64,000 bases of DNA from Isoetes taiwanensis (lineage: Eukaryota > Streptophyta > Lycopodiopsida > Isoetales > Isoetaceae): positions 1,205,109 to 1,269,108 of the forward strand of contig JAJEKV010000027.1 of NCBI GenBank assembly GCA_021234155.1, read 5' to 3'. Below the pieces are notes generated by a model. The model worked only from the letters and a program-made list of their open reading frames with translations, was not told where the DNA came from and did no database searches. A program made the position numbers and the translations under genes. Shown here in pieces: positions 1-10,379 of this stretch (its first letter is position 1; each line of letters begins with the position of its first letter).

Positions 1-516
1 GACATGGAAGCTTCGGCTAAGGAGACTTGACAAAATTTGGCGATGGCACAAAATAGGCAGAAGCGGTATGCCAATAAAAAGGCGTAGACCACTTGAATTT
101 CAAAAGGGGATTATGTGTTCTTGAGGATTAATCCCAAGCAGAGCTCACTGGCATTTAAAAGTGCAGGTAAATGGGCTCCTAGGTATGCGGGTCCATATGA
201 AATTTTGGAACGTATTGGCAAAGTGGCTTATAGGTTGGAGTTGCCCTCGCACTTGAAAGTACATAATGTCTTTCACGTGAGTAACTTAAGGAAGTATGTA
301 TTTGATCCTTCCCATATGTTGGGGGACGATGATTTGGTAAGCAGAGAGAACTTCCTGTACCCTAGACGGAGCGTGATTCTCGCGAGAGGAAACCCGTCAG
401 CTAAGGAGGCCGAACAATACGTAGATTTTTGGTTCAATGGGCGGGTTGTCACGAGGAAGATGCCACATGGGAAGATGCCAATTGGATTCTTCGTGAGTTT
501 AGGAGATCGCCCATGA
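1..516 (+). pseudogene. Ty3/gypsy integrase C-terminus and chromodomain remnant
   Basis: End of a retrotransposon pol gene. From about 106 the reading KGDYVFLRI, then KWAPRYAGPYEIL and HNVFHVSNLRKY, is the C-terminal integrase region typical of plant Ty3/gypsy elements; established family knowledge links it to DNA binding during integration. Around 400-520 the chromodomain core is read in another frame (LVQWAG..EEDATWED then WILREFRRSP), so a frameshift separates it from the integrase part. An in-frame TGA also lies at 94-96. The window starts inside the gene, so reverse transcriptase and RNase H are outside. The chromodomain marks it as a chromovirus. It is a decayed copy and is followed by a purine-rich tract and a probable LTR. 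Confidence 0.85.
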
Positions 517-533
517 GGACATGGGTTGAATTT

Positions 534-549
534 TTGGAGGGAGGCAGAA
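534..549 (+). other. candidate polypurine tract
   Basis: A purine-dominated run (ggagggaggcagaa) lies just after the chromodomain frame and directly before a TG dinucleotide at 550. That is where plus-strand priming occurs in an LTR retrotransposon. Position and composition support it; no second LTR is present to confirm the border. Confidence 0.45.
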
Positions 550-2820
550 TGGACCTAGGATTTTGAGGTAAATTGTGGATTATTTTATTTAAAAAGATGC
601 AAAGGGATATTAATCAAAATATCACGCATGCGAGGAGAAATACGTCGTATATGTAGAGATTATCTGGACAAAATCTGTGGTTAAAAATAAATATAAGTAC
701 TGAGAGAAAAGCATTGGGAAAAAGATTGATTGAGAGGGATTCTTTGAAGGAAGCGAATCGCGTGCAAAGCTCAGGGGCGTGTTGGAGATGAAAAAAAAAA
801 GCAACAAAAGCGGGGATTCGGTGGGGATCAAGCCTTACACCTGGGGTTTTCTAGCGTAGCAAAATTGTGCATGCTGAATTGTGTTGATGCAGTAGGATTG
901 TTATGAAACTTAGTATTGATTTAGAGTTAAACTAAAAGTGCATGAATATGGAAAAAGCTTGCATGATTGAATTTGGAAGTATTTTATGATGGCATATTGA
1001 CAGTTGCAAAAAGTATCACGGATCTAAGTGAGACAAGCATCTAGATCATGCGGAAATCTTTGGAATAGCTCATATTAGAACATGAGGGATGGATTAAGGT
1101 AAAGGGATGCTGGAATCGAGTTAAAAGCGTGTTAAACTGTAAAAGTTCCCTTGCATCTTTGCGTTTATATAAAGGATTGGTATCGGTGGTGATCCGAAGC
1201 ATGAAATGTGATGAGAAATGGGTCGATTTGGGCCTTAGGGAGGCGAAATGGAAAAGGAATGAGAATCGGGGAAGATCAAAGCAAGATTCAGTATGTAAAT
1301 CCATGATCTTGGTGCTTTCGAGAATTGATCCGAACCGCCGATTTGGGTGAACCGGCGAAATGGCGAAAAAACCTCTTTGCAAGGGAGTTTTGGCATGGAT
1401 TCGATGCTTTGGAGGCCATATCGGGAAGCGGCAGGCGGATTCGTCACACATGCTTGATTAGGGTTAGGTTAAAGGAAAAAAAAGATGTTAACAATTAGTT
1501 TAGTTTTGTTAGTAAGGTAGTAATAGAAATAAAGTTAAAAGTTTTAAGCTATAGCTAAGGTTAAATTTAAATTAAAAACATTGATGGGTGGTTAAAAGGC
1601 CTTGAGTTCACAGATTGATCTAGAAACGAGGGGTAAGATGAGCAATAATAGGCTAGAGAGTAGAAGCTGTTTATGCACGACATGTAGAGTCTAACAAGTT
1701 ATCTAGCTATAGATATTGAAAGCCTTAGAAATTAGTTAAGGTAAGAAAGAAAATAAACACCCAAGATACAAGTGCTCCGTATGGAGGAAGTTTATGACGG
1801 AAGCATAATAATATTTAAATGCTATAGATTAAATACCATTAACATAGTCTTAATTATAGCTAGGGAACTTTTGAGAAAATGTAGACGTTAGTTTTTAGTT
1901 TAGCAATGATGGTTGCATTTTTGCATTATTAAGGCTATGGTTGGACATTTCATGTTACATAAAGTGTGAATTATGGAATGTATTTGATGTTGAGTATGTC
2001 AAGGCATGGGCATGATGGTGAATTGTATGTAATTGTATATGGTGAAATTCTTTGATATAGACCTACGGGGCGGAGTCTAGGTGCGATGGTCTAGACTCAC
2101 GGTTTACCTGATGCTATGTAAATGGTAATATTTGAACATCGGGCGTTGAGTACCGTATGGTGCAAGCGTCATGCATGCGATAAGTGGTCCTCCAATCTTT
2201 GGGCCTTGGCGTGGAAGGGTGTACACACGTGGTTACCCGCCTCTATGTCACCGGGCTTTGATCGGCCGAGTTGACCTTGCTCGGACCCGGAGGAATATTG
2301 GTTGCAATGTTGATGCTATGGTTGCTTGGCTAGTGTATATGTGGTATTTAATGCTAGAATCAAGTTGCAATGGTTGTGCTTAGCATAATTATGCATTGTG
2401 TTTACGTTGTTTGGACTAGTAACTTGGATTGCGGTGGGGGAGGTTACCGGTAAAGGCTAAGTTATTGTAATGCTTGTGGTAATTGATGCTTGATATATTC
2501 TAAATCCCGATCCCCACTTAGTCCGTGTGTGACTAACCCCCGTGGTTAAATGGTGTAAGCTTGGTCTGCGAGATGCTCCGAGAAAGTAGCCAAGCTCGGA
2601 AAAGGCGAGGGTAGAAGTGTGTGGATTGCTAGATAATACATTTGATTAATATAACCATTATTATTATGGATCGGCTTAAACTATAATTATTTGTAAACTT
2701 TGGTTGTTGTGTGGGATTTTGCCGAGCAATGGCAAGGATAATATTTTTTGGGACCTTAGAGCGTGGATAAAGATTAAATTCTTTACCTAGGTATGCATGT
2801 ATCAATTTCTTGAGTTGCAA
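550..2820 (+). repeat. probable 3' LTR of the Ty3/gypsy element
   Basis: Noncoding sequence directly downstream of the integrase/chromodomain remnant and candidate polypurine tract, with no conserved ORF. The left border at 550 (TG) is inferred. The right border is not resolved and may lie anywhere between about 2.6 and 2.85 kb, before the foldback element at 2.9 kb. The 5' LTR is outside the window, so the span cannot be verified by LTR comparison. Short ORFs on both strands at 1.0-1.5 kb look like chance. Confidence 0.45.
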
Positions 2821-2889
2821 AGGCTAAATAGATCCAACGGTAGAGATTGATGGGATCTCCAGTTACCGAGAGGTTAACTGGCCAGGCCC

Positions 2890-3110
2890 ATCACATCGGT
2901 CTTCGCCTCGGTCGATAACCAAAAATGCGTGGCCACAGTTGTACGTCCTCAGCCAGATATTTGGCACGTAAGGCTTCGGCTCGGCCTTCGGCCTAGCGGG
3001 CGTCGGCCTTACGTGCTAAATATCTGGCCTTGGATGTATCGCCTCGGTCATGCGTTTTTGGTTATCGGCCTCGGCTGCCCTTAAACGTGACATCGGCCAG
3101 ACTGATAACC
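2890..3110. repeat. foldback (MITE-like) element
   Basis: Two arms form a long inverted repeat. The left arm, about 2914-2974, contains gataaccaaaaatgcgt and ccagatatttggcacgtaag. The right arm, about 3004-3066, contains the reverse complements cttacgtgctaaatatctgg and atgcgtttttggttatc. The centre is rich in cggcctcgg repeats. Outer flanks (cacatcgg at left, gacatcggcc at right) extend the symmetry. It has no coding capacity. Such structures are usually nonautonomous DNA transposons; the family is not recognised. Confidence 0.75.
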
Positions 3111-3168
3111 TTACCTTGGCATAGTGAGGCTTGGGTTCAGACCTAGAACATGCTCTTGCTTAACATCA

Positions 3169-3300
3169 TCAGCCTTCAATCACTTTCCAAAGCATCTCTG
3201 CCTTGAGATACAATGTCATCATACGCTTCCATTCTTCATAGTCTTTGCCATCAAAGGCTTGAAGCCGCAGATTCATCAACGTGGAGTTTGGTGCTGCCAT
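3169..3300 (-). pseudogene. Copia-type gag N-terminus, truncated
   Basis: The minus strand from the ATG at 3300 begins MAAPNSTLMNLRLQAFDGKD and continues with YEEWKRMMTLYLKAE before a TGA at 3169-3171. The pattern 'L..FDG.(D/N)Y..W...M..YL' is the start of gag in plant Ty1/Copia elements. A primer-binding site lies 64 bases upstream, which independently fixes orientation and class. Only about 44 codons remain and the body of the element is missing, the foldback element lying just beyond. Gag forms the virus-like particle in intact relatives; this copy is dead. Confidence 0.8.
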
Positions 3301-3363
3301 GATTTTTGAAATCAAATCAAATGACCTAAAACTGTGATACTAGCTATTCCAAAGATCTTTAGA

Positions 3364-3375
3364 GCTCTGATACCA
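3364..3375 (-). other. primer-binding site (initiator-Met tRNA type)
   Basis: The minus strand reads TGGTATCAGAGC, the classic Copia primer-binding site complementary to plant initiator methionine tRNA. It sits directly after the LTR end (..CTTTTTCA) and before the gag ATG, in the order LTR-PBS-gag. Confidence 0.9.
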
Positions 3376-3914
3376 TGAAAAAGAATGGCGATCTGCAAAA
3401 GAGAAACACGAACAAGAAAAGACTGTTATATTGATCATCGAATCAACTGCTGCTAAGTACAATGGCTTTTACAAATTGCAGAGCTAAATTAGAACTAACT
3501 TGCCATAGATATAACAGCTAATAACCAGACTTGAATGCCACAAATAGTGGAGCTAAAATGTTCATATGTCAAAGATTGATTGCAAGACCCTAGTCAATGA
3601 AGTTCGGAAATAAGACTATTGACTTTTCCCAGTCCATGCATAACCTAATGCATCATTGTCCATTTAGAGGAAAACAAAGTACGAATCTATTTAACGCATG
3701 ACACGTCTCAGAGCAGGATCAATTCACACAAGTAATGTGTAAGAGAAACATCAATCCTGGATGTTAAAAAAAAAGAAATTTCCACCAATCTGGCATAAAA
3801 AAAAAATCAAAAAAACCCTCGGGCTAGGGCGTTATTGCCCTTAACACACCGCCCCGAGAGTTTTGGGCCATCCCATCACCATCAAAATTGATCTAATCCT
3901 CCATTTTCATAACA
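3376..3914 (-). repeat. probable Copia 5' LTR
   Basis: The segment directly upstream (minus sense) of the PBS. Its inner border is sharp (minus strand ..TCA before TGGTATCAG). Its outer border is placed tentatively at 3914, where the minus strand reads TGTTATGAAAATGG, a typical TG start. No second LTR is present for comparison, so the length of about 540 bp is an estimate. Confidence 0.5.
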
Positions 3915-3940
3915 GCCTAGGGTATTATGAAGTAACAATA

Positions 3941-3986
3941 AACCACTGATCAAGATTGAACTCAACCACTGATCAAGATTGAACTC
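3941..3986. repeat. 23-bp tandem duplication
   Basis: The unit aaccactgatcaagattgaa plus ctc occurs twice in direct succession. It lies between the Copia LTR and the 3' end of the plastid-protein gene. Confidence 0.85.
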
Positions 3987-4262
3987 AACCGTTGGATCCC
4001 TATAAACTTGAGGACGGTGTGTTCCATTGCCTTAATATGTTCCATTGCTCCTAAAATTTATGTTCCATTGCCTTTGTATCAACATTTACTAACATTAGAA
4101 ACAGCATGCTCTATTATAGGTATGAACCTAACATATTTAGTAAATATTGCTATACACTATTGCAAGAACGGAGGCAGGCGAGAAGGAAAGCAGGTGTGGG
4201 AAAAACGCATCTAATGTTGATAAACTGGTGAAGATAACATGTAAATTAAACAGACCATGTGA

Positions 4263-6166
4263 TTAAAAGCGTTTGTATTCTTTCCAAAGTGTTTGATAAC
4301 CACTTGAGTACTTGAAATCCGACTTTTGCACATTCGTTCTCATTGCCTCAAGTACTTCCTTTTCAATTGTACGAAGCTTTTCTAAAATTCTGAACTCTAG
4401 TCTTTGTGGTCCCTTCTTTCTCAAGGGATTATGGCGAATTGTCTCAATTTCATCTTTCATCTCATCAAGCAATTGAAAAAAGTAACTTCCTTGATGGAAA
4501 TACTTGAGGTTACTTGAAATTAATAATGACCTCTCCTTGTGATGGTTGGCAAATAATAGCTGCAAAGCGATTTATATTTAGGTGGAATAACAGAATTCAA
4601 GTTGTAAGCAATCCAATAGTTTTGAACACGAAGTACCTTACGAAGCAATGCATTTTCAGGCCGTAGATAAGATTCCTTCCCCCTACTTGCCACTTGCAAA
4701 ATTGCTTCCAATTTGTTAAGAATGTCTGCTTTTTCCTCTTCTGAAACCTGAAATACGCACAATATGAAACTTGACAAGAATTTAAGGACTTATAGATAGA
4801 GCAACTAGTGAATGCTGCCCAAACTCTTTCATCTTCTGACTTGGCTCTATCATCTGGAAACAAAAAACATCCTGTGTCTAAAGGAATATATAATTATCAG
4901 ATGGGAGCAAAAATAGGGGCTACAATTGATATGGCAAAGAAAAACATAGAAAATTGACTAGCATCTTGCAGTAACTTGAACAATATGCGTCTACTATTAC
5001 TTCTTATACCTGTCTTTGGGAACTGATGCCTGCAACAAGAAAGCAAGGGAACTTCTTCAAGGTTGACTCTAACTCCCATGAAGTGCTTGAAATGGGGATC
5101 TCCCTCCAAGAAATCAAGTGTTCCCTGTCTATCCGACTTCCAGATTTAACTTCTCTTGTGTCTAGAATAATTGCTTCATCATACTCCTTATCTTGAAGCT
5201 GCAAAATAATTTGGTTGATTCCAAAAAACTTATAACTAATTCCCAGAGTGCGTGAATGGCACGTATCAGTTATTCACGTTGACTTTGTTTGTAATCAGGA
5301 CAGTTATATTTATGTTTAATCTGGATTCAAGTAGAAGATCTTGGCATTAATGTAAACATGATGACCAAAGGCAAGTGAAATTTGAACTAAGACAAAGGAT
5401 CAGAGCATACCCGACACATGTAAGATGATGTAAGTCTCAAAAACTCCACCGTAACAGAACTTGAGTGTTTATCAGCAATTTGTTCAATGTTATTAGATGC
5501 CATCATCATTGCCAGGAGTTCAGTTGCCTTGAATTTCGGTCCTCTTTTCCGTGTTGCTCTTGGAACACTGTCTAGATGCATCAAAAAATATTTAAATACA
5601 GCTAACTGCCTTCTTAAGTATCAGATCAGACATGCAAAACATTGGTAGTATCAGATCAGGGATGTAGTATCAGATCAAACATGCAAAACATTGGTAGTAT
5701 CAGATCAGACATGCAAAACATTGGTAGACAATCACAATATGATTAATCAAATTTTTATCTCCACTCTTATGCAAAAAATGTTCACAAGTAATTTTGCAGA
5801 ACTAGAAAAACTTTGACGTCATCCGAGATTTATATTCATATAACCCAAACAGGTGGAACAGTTAAAACGAATAATTACCTCCAGCGGCTGCCGCTGCTTT
5901 CACGTATGGCTTTGCAAGTTCATCAAGCTTGATAATCCTCCCAAAACATATATCTGCCACCAAATATATATGACAAAAGCAATTAAGAGTGACCTAGGAA
6001 ACAAATCATGAATTGTCTGTGACTGACCAGAAGAGAACATTGGATTTCTGAGAGGTGGCCGAACAGTGCGGAGTGAAAATGAGGAAGGGCAAGACAGTAA
6101 GGAAGGAACTGAACCAATTTGGGAATGAAGGGGGCATGGCGCCCTGGCAATGGTCGCCATAGCCAA
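4263..6166 (-). CDS. putative plastid-targeted protein, multi-exon, family uncertain
   Basis: Best host gene in the window. Exon 1 (6166-6028) starts MAMATIARAPCPLHSQIG and is Ser/Pro/Arg-rich with few acidic residues, like a chloroplast transit peptide. Exon 2 (5953-5879) gives DICFGRIIKLDELAKPYV. Exon 3 (5571-5411) gives KRGPKFKATELLAMMMASNN. Exon 4 starts at 5198 (LQDKEYDEAIILDTREV). A later exon (4747-4637) gives EEEKADILNKLEAILQVASR, and the last (4559-4263) ends SGYQTLWKEYKRF. Phases match across exons 1-3 and the last two exons, each with GT/AG borders. The stretch 5110-4750 is unresolved: two frames compete and a small exon near 5035-5012 is possible. The helical 'L..LL......YFFQLL' pattern recalls plant-specific uncharacterised chloroplast proteins; I do not assign a name or reaction. 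Plastid location is inferred from the N-terminus. Confidence 0.65.
5619..5727. repeat. intronic tandem repeat
   Basis: Inside the intron between the second and third exons of the plastid-protein gene, gtatcagatca(g/a)acatgcaaaacattg recurs about three times with one shortened unit (gtatcagatcagggatgta). It is a minisatellite that does not touch the splice sites. Confidence 0.8.
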
Positions 6167-6169
6167 ACC

Positions 6170-6922
6170 CAGAAAGCGGATAGCGAAGAAAAGTGTTTAT
6201 GTCACAGCGAAATTTTAATCTGACGTGGATGGCAATTAAATTTTTGGGAAAAACTATAAAGTACCTTTTTTTGCAGTGTTGGGGAAAGTTTTTTTTTTTC
6301 ATCAGGAGAATTTCTTAGGCCTACGTGTCCTCCTCTTAATCGGAATTACGAAATTTCAACCACCTTGAAATTTCGGCCCTTTTCAACTAGTTTTTTAAAC
6401 GCGAAATTCTTTGTTGACGTCCTGTAGGCGGCGCCGCCTCCTAAGCCTGTTTCTGCACAACCTGTTTCACGACGCTTCCCAGACCTGTTTCCCCTAAGCC
6501 TGTTTCTCCTGTTTCTCCTAAGCCTGTTTCACGGCGCTTCCCAGACCGTGAAAATGAAGGCCATAGACAGAGCTCATGACAGAGACATAGACAGAGCTCT
6601 CCCGGCGGCCATAGACAGAGCTCATGACCTAAATGACAAGAAACAAAATCCAATGATCTAAAAGGCAAGCTGCACTTCTGAGATCGTTATTTCTATTTGG
6701 TATTTTAGCCCGATTAAGTGATCTTCGGCCTTGTAGCGACCTCTATCTGCAAAGAAGCTCAGGCCTGCTACGCCCCATCAAAATCCGGCACCAATGGCTA
6801 ATTTTCGAGCAAAAATCTGGAAAAAAGCGCTCTCTGATTTGAAAGCCGGTCTTGCTACCTAAATCAAGCATTCGGCATCAAGAGCGGGCCAAAATTTCAA
6901 AAGCTGGTTGAAATTTCGTTGG
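6170..6922. other. intergenic region with foldback-related fragments
   Basis: No convincing gene. Around 6340-6400 the words gaaatttcaaccaccttgaa and gcgaaattc match the arms of the foldback element just downstream, so this is probably a partial copy. Around 6440-6620 short direct repeats occur (cctgtttc, cttcccagacc, catagacagagctc). Confidence 0.5.
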
Positions 6923-7051
6923 AGAATTCGGAAGAGCTATAAAATTTAGGTATGAAATTTTGAGGTGACTGGCGGCGCCACCTCGCCCTCCTTCAGGTCG
7001 CGCAAGGTCACCTCAAAATTTCATAACGAAATTTTAAGCTCCTTCGAATTA
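6923..7051. repeat. foldback element, aaatttca family
   Basis: The left arm (6923-6969, ending tatgaaattttgaggtgac) and right arm (7007-7051, starting gtcacctcaaaatttcata) are near-perfect reverse complements of about 45 bases around a GC-rich loop. Outer sequence with gaaatttcgttgg and ccgaaattttagcc extends the symmetry. A second member lies at 8316-8443. No ORF; probably a nonautonomous DNA element. Confidence 0.8.
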
Positions 7052-7313
7052 CTCCTTCCGAAATTTTAGCCACCTTGAATTTATAGGGTAAATCGCCTTG
7101 ATTTTTTAAGGCGAAATTTCAAGGTGATTGCCTATTCATTTCAAGGTCTAAAACTTCCAGTTTAAATTAACCAAAACTTCCAGTTTAAAGCAAAACCAAA
7201 ACTTGCATACAAAGCCAAAACAGATCATTACAGAGTTTCAAATCATATCATTTCAGATCAAAACAGATCATATCATTTTCAAATATAGAGTTTCAATACA
7301 GAGTTTTTAGTGA

Positions 7314-8100
7314 TCATCTCAACTTTGCATCCAAATAAATACTTGGACTCTGCTCCAATATTTGTTCTTGGGCTGCCAAGAATTCTTCAAAACTCGTTGG
7401 ATACATCTCTTCTGCATGGCATTCCATTCCGTCAAGTTTTAGCCTTGGCATATTCAAATCCCTGCCTGCTGCTGCTTCCCATTCATCTAGATAAAGCCCT
7501 TGGTCTTCTGAGCTTTCATAATCAAAATCCACTGGAATTACCCCCTTTCTTTGCCTCATCTTCCTTACAAATTCATAATCTAACAGAGATATGGATCTGC
7601 GATGATTTCCCCTATCCAACCTTGGTTCCGTGCAGAGATCCCTTGATCCCACAATTCTTCTGGGTCCTCTCTGCGCAGGTCATTTCCATGGCATTTTCCT
7701 TGCATTTTATCAATCAATAGTCCAAAGAACAAAGAACAGATGTAGCAAAGGGCGAATAAAAACTAGTATGGACAGAGAAGACACAAACGACTGATGATAG
7801 CCAAGCGCATACAGACTAGTAAGAAAGCCTAAAGCCTTGGTCTGTTTCTCTTGCCCTTTTAGAATTGTTGGCAACATTTTCGTGAACAGATCTCCCCATA
7901 GATAAGCTTATTTGCATGCACTTCCTTCCTTGATAACAAGCAAGATCTGCAAGAAAAAGACAGGAAGGAAAAATCATCAAAACATAGCACGAAAACACAA
8001 ATTAAAACTCCCTGACCTAAATGCCACTGTATAACAACAGCTAAGTTACTCCAGAGTCGCCAAGACGGTCCAAGATCCTCCAAAATTCCCAAAAAATTGG
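7314..8100 (-). CDS. small hypothetical protein, possibly three exons
   Basis: Not recognised. The last exon, from an AG acceptor near 7672 to the stop at 7314, reads RGPRRIVGSRDLCTEPRLDR, then KMRQRKGVIPVDFDYESSED, ending SPSIYLDAKLR; composition is protein-like, acidic toward the C-terminus. An upstream exon near 7950-7830 (DLACYQGRKCMQISLSMG) has a good acceptor (tttttcttgcag), and a further one (EDLGPSWRLWSNLAVVIQWH) ends at a GT donor in matching phase. No clear ATG is seen in the first exon frame, and the donor before the last exon is not identified. It may be a real small gene or an exon fragment; flanking foldback elements suggest some rearrangement. Confidence 0.3.
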
Positions 8101-8315
8101 CAAAAACCTGAACTCTTTGGGAAAAAACTCTTTAAATACTCAAAAACTCTCCAAAAAACATGGCGATGGGAAGCGCTCATCTTCTGCCAACGAGATCTAG
8201 CATCCTACAATCCTAATCTACACAAAAGTTCCAAGAATTGGCCCGCAACTGCTCTGGTGCCAAGGAGCCTCCAGGCAAGAAAGGGGAGAAATTTCAAGGT
8301 GGCTAAAATTTTTGC

Positions 8316-8443
8316 TGAATTTGGGTGAGAAAATTTGCCTGAAATTTTCGGCGACGTGGGCGGGCCACTGCGGTTGACGCCCATTTCGTGGCCGCCACGT
8401 CGCCCGAAAATTTCAGGGCGGAATTTTTAGCTCACCCAAATTA
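8316..8443. repeat. foldback element, aaatttca family, second copy
   Basis: The left arm 8316-8359 (tttgggtgagaaaatttgcc, gaaattttcggcgacgtgg) and right arm 8394-8443 (ccacgtcgcccgaaaatttc, agctcacccaaattacgcc) are imperfect reverse complements. It shares the words aaatttcaaggtgg and ctaaaattt with the 6.9-kb member, so the two belong to one family. Confidence 0.8.
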
Positions 8444-8639
8444 CGCCTTCCTTAATTCCATCCGGAAACTCCCTGTAAGAATTTATAAAATCGAAAATAC
8501 ATATACTAAAAAAAAATAATCTACTTGACAAATTTTGCTTCAAAAGGTAACAAAATTTTTCAGCCTTAATAAAAATTGAAGGCCTTATGTTTTGCTAAAA
8601 TTGACAAAATGCCCCTAGTTTGGGGGTATTTTTATGGAA

Positions 8640-10100
8640 ATGACTAAAACTTTTTTCTGGTATCCAAATAGAAATGTATCTTTCAAGAGGAGGATGTCGT
8701 ATTTTTTACATATTATACTTTAAAATTATGTCATATCATTGGAATAATACGTAATTGAGTATAAAACTTATGCAATATTGCACCTATCCCTAGTCCTATG
8801 TCACTGATGTATAAAAGGAGTAAGATCACAAAAAAAGAGTAGGAAAATATGTCCCTTCTGAAGCACGTAGAGGTATTAGGGAGTGTTGGTTAGAGGACTC
8901 TTCAAAAAGATTTTGTTCCTCTTTAATGGAGGTTCGAGTCCTTGTATCGGGATTGACAATCATAGGGTATTTAATTACGAATACAGTGCAACCAATTATT
9001 TCTAAGCATATTCACACTGGTCGCACGTTGGACATACGGGAGCAGTAGGATGGTAAAATCCAAAGGCTACATGGGATGTTGGGCACGACGAGTGTGAATA
9101 AGTATAAAATTGATTTGGAGGTCCAACGAGAACTAAATACGGTGGGATAGACCATGGTCCTATGCCACTGATATATAAAAGGAGCAAGGTCATAAAAAAG
9201 GGTAGAAAAATGTTTCCCTTCTAAAGCATGTAGAGGTATTAGGGAGTGTTGGTTAGAGGACTCCTCAAAGAGATTTTGTTCCTCTTTTATGGAGGTTCGA
9301 GTCCTTGTAGCGATGGGATTCACAACCATTGCAATCATAAGATATTCGCACTTTGGTCGCACGCTGGACACAAGGGAGCAGTAGGATGGGCAAATCTGAT
9401 GGCTGCATGGGGTGTTGGGCGCGACGAATGCGAATAAGCATAAAAATGATTTTGTCTTTTTTTTTTTTTGGGATCCAAGGGGAAATGAATACGATGAGAT
9501 AGACCATAGTCCTATGCCACTGATGTGTAAAAGGAGCATGATCGCAAAAAAAAAAAGGTAGAAAAATATCTTCCTACTGAAGCGCGTAGAGGTATTAAGG
9601 AGTGTTAGTTAGAGGACTCCTCAAAAAGATTTTATTCCTCTGTTCGAGTCCATGTATCGATGGGATTGACAACCATTGCAAATCATAGGGTATTTGATTA
9701 CAAATACAGTGCAACCAATCATTTCTATGCGATTCGCGACTTGGTCATCTGTTGGATATCACGAGCCAGAGTGGGATGCACAAATTGAGGGTCGTGATTG
9801 GGTCTTGGAAAATGAAGTCTTGAAGAAGCATAAAAATGATTGGAGGGGTCCAGGGGGGAGATGAATATGATGGGATAGACCATGGTCCTATGCAGGGATA
9901 GGTTCATTATGTAAAATAAAAAATTATGGATGTATAAAAGTAAAAAAATATGTATTTTGGGGTAAAAAAATATATTTTCCATATCTTTTCCTCGCCAGTC
10001 GAAAAAAACTTCGCATGAACGAAGATTCAAGTATTTTTTATCTACGCGAAACTTCGCCCATAATTAAACTGAAGTTTTGCGTAAACGGAAAAAAAAAATT
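8640..10100 (+). repeat. tandem array of ~350-bp tRNA-like repeat units
   Basis: About three to four head-to-tail units. Each has ttagaggactc..tc, ggaggttcgagtcc, aaatacagtgcaaccaat, gcgtattcgcactggtcgc, ggacatacgggagc and ctgatgtataaaaggag. The word GGTTCGAGTCC at 8931-8941 and 9294-9304 (shortened at 9642-9651) equals the tRNA box B consensus. Spacing is about 363 then 348 bp. TGTTGGTTAGAGG about 45-50 bases upstream resembles a D-arm/box A. The array is flanked by cacctatccct at 8781 and cagggataggttc at about 9893, an inverted pair. Outside these, A/T-rich arms recur at 29.1-29.6 kb. Short ORFs here are by-products of the repeat. Confidence 0.85.
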
Positions 10101-10379
10101 CCAGTCCACGCTAGCCATAGCAAAAGCCAACTAGCCATGACATCTACTCAAGTCAATCCCTGATGTAGTATTATCTGCCCACATCTAGATCATAAATCTA
10201 GAGTGGCATTTGTATTCCGAGACTCAAGTACATAGTACATATCCTAACCGTAAAACATACTCCAGAAAAACAAGATATATAGAGATCCCAATGTAGAAGC
10301 ATTTTAATATCTATCTATATATACAAGTGTTTGTAATATGATGGATTGCATGATGCCGACCCTCCAAAACACACCCATC

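Noticed and set aside
8931-8941. Functional tRNA genes in the tRNA-like repeats
   Set aside because: Only the T-arm/box B and a D-arm-like part are recognisable; no acceptor stem pairing and no proper anticodon arm.
9002-9539. Long minus-strand frames (up to 175 codons) in the tRNA-like array
   Set aside because: The same peptide phrases recur in every repeat unit (for example SGIGPWSIPSY); they reflect the repeat, which has a noncoding tRNA-like character.
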